64,000 nt of DNA, from positions 5,386,148 through 5,450,147 of the forward strand of contig CP110631.1 in assembly GCA_026210745.1 (NCBI GenBank), read 5' to 3'. This document shows, piece after piece, positions 56,597-64,000 of the stretch. The stretch is from Exobasidium rhododendri (taxonomy: Eukaryota; Basidiomycota; Exobasidiomycetes; Exobasidiales; Exobasidiaceae). The notes beneath the pieces were generated by a model, which saw nothing but the letters and a program-made list of their open reading frames with translations, was not told the DNA's origin and did not search any database. The stretch's first letter is position 1; each line of letters opens with the position of its first letter. A program made the position numbers and the translations under genes.

Positions 56597-57205
56597 CAGC
56601 CTCCCGACGAGCAGAGAGCTCTATTCCCCAAGCCAATAGTCTCTAAGTCACTGGACAGCTGAAGAAAATCAGATCTAGGCAGTAGACGTTGAGAAATCGC
56701 CCCCAGAACCCACTATGAGAACTTTATGACTAGCAGAGCTCCAAATGATTGGAAACTATACAGTAGGCCATAGAAGCCTCCCCCCGACGAGCTGCTCCAT
56801 TCAGAATGAAGACTTTTCAGACTCTAAGATAGTCCTCCTAAGGGTCGTCGCATTAAAAATGAGGATCCTATAAGAAGAAAATCTTTTTGTCCTAGAAGAA
56901 TCTTCTTTCTGACTATTGCAGCAGTCTCCCGACGAGCACAAAGCTCTATCCCCCAAGCCAGAAGTCCCTAAGTCACTGGAAAGCTGAAAAAATCAGAACT
57001 AAGCAGTAAACGTTGAGAAATCGCCCCCAGAACCCACTATGAGAACTTTATGACTAGCAGAGCTCCAAATGATTGGAAACTATACAGTAGGCCATAGAAG
57101 CCTCCCCTCGACGAGTTGCTCCATTCAGAATGAAGACTTTTCAGAGTTTAAGTTAGTGTTCCTAAGTATCGCTGCACTAAAAGTGAGGATCCAATGAGAA
57201 AAAAA
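56597..57205. repeat. Two tandem copies of a ~285-bp unit, offset 324 bp
   Basis: Segments 56597-56880 and 56921-57205 match over most of their length, for example CCCCCAGAACCCACTATGAG at 56700 and 57024, and TGATTGGAAACTATACAGTA in both. Differences are mostly single bases. Neither copy has a long open frame. The first copy starts with CTCCCGACGAGCAGAGAGCT. Confidence 0.88.
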
Positions 57206-57989
57206 ACTTTAACTCCTAGAAGAATCTTTTTTTTGACTCTTCTTACATATGCGCTAGGGGGGGGCGATTTTTGTTCCTGCTTTTCAAAACCCTCGGTCAA
57301 CTTTTTAATTGTTTTTTCTCATTTTTTTGACACATAGTTTTCATAGCGATCTGCGGCAGGATAAGGGGCCCTTTTCTGGTCCAAATCTTGGCACTAACCC
57401 CAAACATTTTGCATGTAGGCTACTCCAGGCTACTCTAGGCTTATCACGAGGTGGGTGGGTGTCCAGAAAGGGTTGGTAGGAGTGTGTGGTGGAGGCGTAT
57501 GGGTGCCGTAAAGCCGTAAAGGGGGCGTATGCTCTATGTAGGGGCTCCTTCACATGTCAAAGCTGTTTCTAGGCGTCTGTAGAGGCAATAGGAGGATGTT
57601 TCATCAGTGTTGAGCAGCACCGTTAGTAGTCATCTGGCTGACGTTACCCAGTCCAGACGCTTTTTTTTTCTGACCCCAAGAGAATGAAAAAAAATAAAGA
57701 CAGCTATTATTGTTTCTATAGGTCCGTATGGACTATATGAGCATATTTGACTGCCATGAGACATCGTCTCTAGTGGCCATTTGAGAGACTTTTCCTAGTA
57801 GAGACTTTCTTTTTTTCCCTCCCCGAGAGAATCAGAAAAAATAGAAAACAGCTGACTATGCTTGTGTTCATCGGTATTGGATCATAGGACATGCATCTTC
57901 CACAGATACACTGTTAAAGTGCCTAAATTGTGGTTTTTTCTAGTCACCCGAGACAAGAAGTTTGACCAGCACTCGAGACCAAATACAGA
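57206..57989. other. Subtelomeric spacer between tandem unit and satellite
   Basis: About 780 bases. Two similar segments about 146 bp apart (from 57661 and from 57807) share a T-run, CCC(A/G)AGAGAAT and AACAGCT-like words. No gene is seen; a 70-codon open frame at 57341-57553 has no domain. Confidence 0.4.
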
Positions 57990-60010
57990 GCGCGCACCCT
58001 AACCTCAGCCTGATATCATCGATCGCAAATTACTTCTTCATTGAGATAGGTATGAGTGACCTGCATAGGCCCCGATTACACTGCTAAAGTGCCTCTCAGG
58101 CGGGTAATTCTGGTCATGCGAGCCTAAAGTTGGGAACACGATTCTTGCGAGGGCCAAACAGATGCGCGCACCCTAACCTCGGATTGATAACCTCGACGCG
58201 TAAGATTTATCGTCACTAATCTTCGATACAGATATACAGATACGCGCACCCTAACCTCAGCCTGATATCATCGATTGCAAATTACTTCTTCATTGAGATA
58301 GGTACGAGTGACCTGCATAGGCCCCGATTACACTGCTAAAGTGCCTCTTTGGCGGGTAATTCTGGTCTTGCAAGCCTAATGATAGAAAAGAGATTCTTGC
58401 GAGGGCCGAACGCAGGTACGCGCACCCTAACCTCGGATCGATAACTTTGACGCGTAAGATCTATCTTAGCAATACCCTTAATAGAGAAATATAGATACGC
58501 GCACCCTAACCTCAGCTTAGTACCATCGATCGCAATTGATCTTTTGTTCAAGATAGGAACGAGTGACTTGCATAGGCCCCGATTACACTGCCAAAGTGCC
58601 TCTGTGGCGGGTAATTCTGGTCATGCAAGCCTAAAGTTTGAAACACGACTCTTGCAAGAGCCAAACAGATGCGCGCACCCTAACCTCGGATCAATAACTT
58701 CGACGCGTAAGACTTATCGTCAATGCAGTAATACACGTGCGCGCACCCTAACTCCAGCTGTATTTGTCGATTGCAACTCACTTATTGGCCATATGAGGTA
58801 CAGATGACCTGAATCTTCCTCAATTACACTGCTAAAGTGCCTCTGTGGCGGGTAATTCTGGTCATGCGAGCCTATTGATAGAAATAGGATTCTTGCGATG
58901 GCCAAACACAGATATGCGCACCCTAACCTCGGATCGATAACTTCGACGCGTAAGACTTATCGTCCATGCAGAAATACACGTGCGCGCACCCTAACCTCAG
59001 TCTGAGTTGTCGATCGCAAATTACTTCTTGATCAAGATAGGTACGAGTGACCTGCATAGGCCCCAAACACACTGCCAAAGTGCCTCTCAGGCGGGTAATT
59101 CTGGTCATGCGAGCCTAATGATAGAAAAGCGTTTCTTGCGAGGGCCAAACACAGATACGCGCACCCTAACCTCGGATCAATAACTTTGACGCGTAAGATT
59201 TATCGTCACTAATCTTCGATACAGATATACAGATGCGCGCACCCTAACCTCAGCCTGATATCATCGATCGCAAGTTACTTCTTCATTGAGATAGGTACGA
59301 GTGACCTGCATAGGCCCCAAACACACTGCCGAAGTGCCTCTGTGGCGGGTAATTCTGGTCATGCGAGCCTAATGATAGAAAAGCGATTCTTGCGAGAGCC
59401 GAACACAGATGCGCGCACCCTAACCTCAGTCTAAGTTGTCGATCGCAAATTATTTCTTGATCGAGATAGGAACGAGTGACCTGCTTAGGCCCCAAACACA
59501 CTGCCGAAGTGCCTCTGTGGCGGGTAATTCTAGTCATGCGAGCCTAATGATAGAAAAGCGATTCTTGCGAGAGCCGAACACAGATACGCGCACCCTAACC
59601 TCAGATCAATAACTTCGACGCGTAAGATCTATCTTAGCAATACCCTTAATGGAGAAATACACGTGCGCGCACCCTAACCCCAGCTGTATTTGTCGATCGC
59701 AAGTCTTTTTTTGATAAAGATGGATACAGATGACCTGAATCTTCCCCAAATACACTGCTAAAGTGCCTCTCTGGCGGTTTATTCAGGTCATGCGAGCCCA
59801 AAGTTTGAAACACGACTTTTGCAAGAGCAAAAGCGTAATAAATGCGCGCACCCTAACCTCAACTCAAACTCTTCGATACGCCGGCTCTTTCTTGGCAATA
59901 CCCTTAATAGAGAAATACAGATGCGCGCACCCTAACCTCAGCTCAAACTCTTCGATGCGCCGGCTCTATCTTGGCTGTATTGAGGCGATACAAGGGCGCG
60001 CACCCTAACT
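57990..60010. repeat. Subtelomeric satellite with ACCCTAAC core, alternating 175/75-bp spacing
   Basis: Seventeen copies of (G/A)CGCACCCTAAC (one reads ATGCGCACCCTAAC) start at about 57990, 58164, 58242, 58419, 58497, 58671, 58738, 58914, 58982, 59157, 59235, 59411, 59586, 59665, 59843, 59923 and 59995. Spacing alternates between ~174-178 and ~67-80 bases, giving a higher-order period of ~243-255. The short gap is skipped once (59411-59586). Recurrent words are GATCGATAACTT-like tracts, CACTGC(C/T)AAAGTGCCTCT, GGCGGGTAATTCTGGTCATG and GACGCGTAAG. The core contains CCCTAA, the reverse of the telomeric strand at the right end. No gene lies here. Confidence 0.92.
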
Positions 60011-60548
60011 CCAGCTCTATACCGTCAATATCCACTGTGAATGTCACTTATTCACCAAAATAGGTACCAATGACATACGTCTGCCACAAATACACTGCAA
60101 AAGTGCCTCTTTGGGGGCTTCTTTCTGTCTTCAACGCCTGGTGTGGTGACTCCAGTGTAATGCGGACGTCTAGCAGAGGTACGAGACAGGAGAAGGGAAT
60201 TATTGGGTGCATCAAAAATACAACATTGCTTTGAAAGTTGAGCCATAGCTATAGCTACTATATTCAAGAAACGGTAGACAGATCATCAAGTAGCGTTTGG
60301 CTGTACGCGTGTCCCCGTTTCTAAAAAAGCATCCCTGTCAAAATTTCATCCCGCCAGATTGGGTTCCATTCACTCTTAGTATGCTCCATATACCTTCTAT
60401 ACAGTATACAGATGCCAGAAAAGGTGATTTGCAGGGTAGATACAAGTATACGGCTGAGTGTCTGAGAGGCAAAACATGGTATTTTTCAAAATTGTGTCAA
60501 GGCTTAGCAGCTTGACAGGTATCACTGTAATAACAAACTAACATTCTC
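60011..60548. other. Satellite edge and spacer before the Y1 element
   Basis: The satellite fades into unique sequence by about 60120. From there to Y1 no gene or repeat is clear. Confidence 0.4.
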
Positions 60549-61870
60549 TGTGAAGTTTGAACGCAATTGCATGTCACAGTGAATACTTTACTCAGTAGCC
60601 AATTTCATCAATTTACGTGTCCCAAAACACGTCTCTCTAATGCATGTACGTGTTTTTGTGATTCGATTGAGTTCAGACTTGGTGTGCCATGGTTTTAGAC
60701 CAGATGACACGTCATACTAGAAGCTCATCAGAATCAGAGAGAAAAGTGCGCAAAGTGAACTGTAAATGACAAGTACGGGCACTTAAGCGTACAAACCAAG
60801 ACCATCATTCATGTGAGTTGCAAATGTAAAACAAAAAAGATGTGAATCTATCAGAGGGGTTTATATAATGATATACAAGTGCTTTCAGGAGTCTGTCATG
60901 CATTCTTGTTATACTTGACCCATACAGACATGACTGATCAGACGTCACATAGTGAAGTGTCATTTTTCATGATTCTACTGAGCTCAAACTTGGCGTGGCA
61001 TGTTTTTGGGCCAGTTCACATATCATACTACAAGATCAGACAGATCAGACACTTCTGTGCGCAGATCATTCCCATAGGTTCCCACAAGCGTCAACCAGCA
61101 CCAATGGCCATTTGAGCACAATCTTGTTGTATTTTCCATGTTCAAAAGGCATGAGAGTACAGTGTATGCATGTCTGACTATATTCAAGGCCAAGTAAAGC
61201 GCAACACAGCATTATATGACTGTATCATCCAAGAACAGTGCCTTTTCAGACGGCCATCTGAGCAATGTCTCTCTTTCCATGATTGGAATCTATTGCAACT
61301 TGGCAGGGCATGTTTTTGAGGCCATTCACACGGCATACTAGAGAATCAGGCAGATTGAACAAGAATGCGCAACATTTATCCCACAAATCATCATAAAACA
61401 CCGCAAGAGGACAGGGAATAAAGATCGATGTATTTGTGTGATTTTGTTGTATTTCCAAGACCCCAACGCATGGAAAGGCATGAGAGAGGATAACTAAGCA
61501 TGATGGAGGGCATTCCAGGTGGGTTGCGTGTGTATTCCGAGGCATGATTCTGGGCGTCCAAGGGGGGTGTAAAGTGGTGTTGCTGTTATTATTTGTGGAT
61601 AAGTGAATGATTCAGGGTGGTCTGTGTGCATGTCAGAGTGTGTGCAAGGTGAACAGAAGCCGGTTAGGAAGCAGGAAAAAAAGATGGCCGATGCTGGTGA
61701 AAAAGGTGAAATTTTGCTAAGTACAGAAGAGTGAATGCAGTGTTCAGGGGGGCCCAATACATCCAGAAAGCGCGTCAGAAGCAAGATATGAAGTAAGGAA
61801 AAAAGAGCAAAAAAAAGGAAAAAGGGAAATTTCGGAGGCGGGTCGGGCGGCAGGTTAGGGTTAGGGTTAG
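60549..61870. repeat. Telomere-associated element Y1
   Basis: About 1.3 kb matching Y2 (from about 62281) with an offset of about 1730-1740 bases. It contains three internal repeats of about 310 bp, marked by ACTTGG followed by (T/C/A)(G)(T/C)GCCATG-like words at 60677, 60988 and 61298. It ends in GGTTAGGGTTAGGGTTAG. Open frames such as 61246-61545 (minus) recur in Y2 but differ at many amino acids, so they are probably not genes. Confidence 0.85.
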
Positions 61871-61888
61871 TCACGATAGCTAGGGTTA
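61853..61888 (+). repeat. Interstitial telomeric junction after Y1
   Basis: GGTTAGGGTTAGGGTTAG, then a 10-base spacer TCACGATAGC, then TAGGGTTA. Y2 has the same structure before the real telomere, with TCCCGATAGC. Confidence 0.92.
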
Positions 61889-61891
61889 CAC

Positions 61892-62188
61892 ATGGTTTCC
61901 CTCTCAGCGCCATTAGGGTGGGTCCCTTTTATGTTCTAATCAGGAAGAATATATGTTACTCTATCATCTGAATGAGCCACCCTACCCACAATTGTCAAAA
62001 TTGACGGCGCTAGCCCGTCAAACGTCTTTTTTGCGTGTCGCAACCATGGTTCCGGTGAATTTCCCAAAGGCCCCAGGGTTCCTCTTTTTTATGAAGCAGA
62101 CGGGTAGAGCATAGACTACTCTCTTATTCCCATCAATGACCCTACCCCCAATTGTCAATATTGACGGACTTTACTCAGTCAGACGTCT
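61892..62188. repeat. Subtelomeric X block, copy X2
   Basis: Near-identical to X1 at 51498-51792 over about 297 bases, about 10.4 kb away and in the same orientation. It contains the palindrome GTCAATATTGAC at 62154-62165. Confidence 0.88.
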
Positions 62189-62280
62189 TTCTATGTGAGT
62201 CCAAAATGTATTTTTTCAACCTTTCCCAATCTTCTTGTTACCTTGCAAGGATGTATATTGAGACTATTGGAGTGTGCTTG

Positions 62281-63609
62281 CAAAGTTTGAAGTGTTCCCC
62301 ACCTCACAGTAAATACTTTACTCAGTAGCCAATTTCATCAATTTACGTGTCCCAAAACATGTTGCTCTAATGCATGTACGTGTTTTTGTGATTCGATTGA
62401 GCTCAGACTTGGTGTGTCATGTTTTTAAACCAGATGGCACGTCATACTAGAAGCTCATAAGAATCAGAGAGAAAAGTGCGCAAAGTGAACTGTAAATGAC
62501 GAGTACGGGCACTTAAGCGTACAAACTGAGAGCACCATTCATGTGAGATGCAAATGTAAAACAAAAAAGATGTGAATCTATCAGAGGGGTTTATTTAAGG
62601 ATATGCAAGTGCTTTGAGGGTCTATCATGCCATATTGTCATACTTGACCCATACAGACGTGATGGTATAGACCCCACATAGTGAAGTGTCAATTTCTGTG
62701 ATTTGAATCTTTTCAGACTTGGCGTGGCATGTTTTTGGGCCAGTTCACATATCATACTACAAGATCAGACAGATCAGACACTTCTGTGCGCAGATCATTC
62801 CCGTTCATCCCCACAAGCGTCAACCAGCACCAATGGCCATTCCAGCGCATTCTTGTTGTATTTTCCATGTTCAAAAGGCATGAGAGTACAGTGTATGCAT
62901 GTCTGACTATATTCAAGGCCAAGTAAAGCGCAACACAGCATTATATGACTGTATCATCCAAGAACAGTGCCTTTTCAGACGGCCATCTGAGCAATGTCTC
63001 TCTTTCCATGATTGGAATCTATTGCAACTTGGCAGGGCATGTTTTTGAGGCCATTCACACGGCATACCAGAGAATCAGGCAAATTGAACAAGGTTGCGCA
63101 ACATTCATCCCACAAATCATCATAAAACACCGCAAGAGTACAGGGAATAAAGATCCATGTATATGCGCAAAATTGCTGTATTTCCAAGTTTGCAAAGCAT
63201 GTAAAGGCATGAGAGAGCATAAGTAAGCATGATGGAGGGCATTGCAGGTGGTTTGCGTGCTCTTTCCAAGGCATGATTGTGGACGTCCAAGGGGGGTGTA
63301 AAGTGGTGTTGCCATTATTGTTTGTGATTGAACGAGTGATTCAGGGTGGTCTGTGTGTATGCCAGAGTGTGTGCAAGGTGACAGGAGACAAGTTAGTAAG
63401 CAGGAAAAAAAGATGGCCGATGCCGGTGGAAAAAGGTGAAATTTGGCTAAGTACAGAAGAGAGAATGCAGTGTTCAGGGGGGTCCAATACATCCAGAAAA
63501 CAGGTCAGAAGGGAGATATGAAGTAGGGAAAAAAGAGCAAAAAAAAGGGAAAAATGGAAAAAGGGAAATTTTGGAGGCGGGTCGGGCGGCAGGTTAGGGT
63601 TAGGGTTAG
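62281..63609. repeat. Telomere-associated element Y2
   Basis: Second copy of the Y element, directly before the telomere. Internal ~310-bp repeats are marked at 62406, 62717 and 63026. It ends with the same TTAGGG stub as Y1. Confidence 0.85.
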
Positions 63610-64000
63610 TCCCGATAGCTAGGGTTAGGGTTAGGGTTAGGGTTAGGGTTAGGGTTAGGGTTAGGGTTAGGGTTAGGGTTAGGGTTAGGGTTAGGGTTAG
63701 GGTTAGGGTTAGGGTTAGGGTTAGGGTTAGGGTTAGGGTTAGGGTTAGGGTTAGGGTTAGGGTTAGGGTTAGGGTTAGGGTTAGGGTTAGGGTTAGGGTT
63801 AGGGTTAGGGTTAGGGTTAGGGTTAGGGTTAGGGTTAGGGTTAGGGTTAGGGTTAGGGTTAGGGTTAGGGTTAGGGTTAGGGTTAGGGTTAGGGTTAGGG
63901 TTAGGGTTAGGGTTAGGGTTAGGGTTAGGGTTAGGGTTAGGGTTAGGGTTAGGGTTAGGGTTAGGGTTAGGGTTAGGGTTAGGGTTAGGGTTAGGTTAGG
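63592..64000 (+). repeat. Chromosome-end telomere, (TTAGGG)n
   Basis: A three-unit stub (63592-63609), a 10-base spacer TCCCGATAGC, then an almost uninterrupted TTAGGG array from 63620 to the window end, about 63 units. The final bases carry a one-base-short unit (TTAGG). The G-rich strand runs to the right end, as expected for a right chromosome arm. Confidence 0.98.

Noticed and set aside
57990-60010. CRISPR array
   Set aside because: The repeated core is short, spacers are themselves repeated, and the organism is eukaryotic. It is a satellite.
61246-61545. A 99-codon minus-strand open frame with a same-length counterpart at 62975-63274
   Set aside because: The two frames differ at many amino acids in the N-terminal half, with no sign of protein-level constraint. 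They lie in repeat DNA and have no domain, so conservation of length reflects the duplication.

Overview
This is the right-hand end of a fungal chromosome. The last ~380 bases are an almost uninterrupted TTAGGG array. The genes have short introns of about 50-90 bp with GTGAGT-like donors and CAG/TAG acceptors. The protein families (GT90, GT2, GT32, GT34, GT71, GH16, DUF6604-like, HSPA12-like Hsp70) are typical of Dikarya. The intron-rich Hsp70 genes (6 and 10 introns) would suit a basidiomycete, but I cannot name a genus. Exon joins were worked out by reading frame, splice consensus and agreement with paralogues inside the window.

Layout. 0-9 kb: the 3' end of an acyltransferase-3 gene, a GT90 (CAP10-like) glycosyltransferase, two single-pass Ser/Thr-rich surface proteins and a ZZ-type zinc-finger protein between them. 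9.6-15.9 kb: two tandem HSPA12-type Hsp70-like ATPase genes. 16-18.9 kb: a DUF6604-like gene carrying two in-frame stops and one frameshift. 19.4-20.3 kb: a decayed, internally deleted copy of the locus at 28-31.7 kb. 20.7-26 kb: a divergent pair, a membrane-anchored GH16 glucanase/transglycosylase and a multi-spanning GT2 glycan synthase. 27.7-33.6 kb: a polytopic membrane protein and a Ser-rich protein of unknown function. 34-46.9 kb: a dense surface-glycan block with a nucleotide-sugar transporter, a GT32 (Och1-like) enzyme, a small secreted cysteine-rich protein, a GT34, a GT71 and a second GT34. 47.9-48.8 kb: decayed coding sequence. 49.4-50.8 kb: a four-exon membrane protein whose start codon lies 15 bases from an interstitial TTAGGG tract.

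From 50.8 kb to the end the DNA is subtelomeric. It holds an X block with palindromic sub-repeats, one large gene (about 1053 aa) with a C-terminal OTU-like protease domain, a 324-bp tandem duplication, a 2-kb satellite in which a GCGCACCCTAAC core alternates at ~175 and ~75 bp, and two ~1.3-kb telomere-associated elements (Y1, Y2), each made of three ~310-bp repeats and each ending in the same TTAGGG stub. A single satellite monomer also lies at 27.2 kb, far inside the chromosome.

Function. The 34-46.9 kb block reads as a set for Golgi outer-chain glycosylation: the transporter brings in a UDP-sugar, the GT32 starts or extends a mannan backbone, and the two GT34s and the GT71 add side residues. 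Together with GT90, acyltransferase-3, GT2 and GH16 genes, about a third of the intact genes concern cell-surface polysaccharide. They sit next to fast-evolving subtelomeric DNA, an arrangement suited to surface variation. The galactomannan reading is inference; the families are read from motifs.
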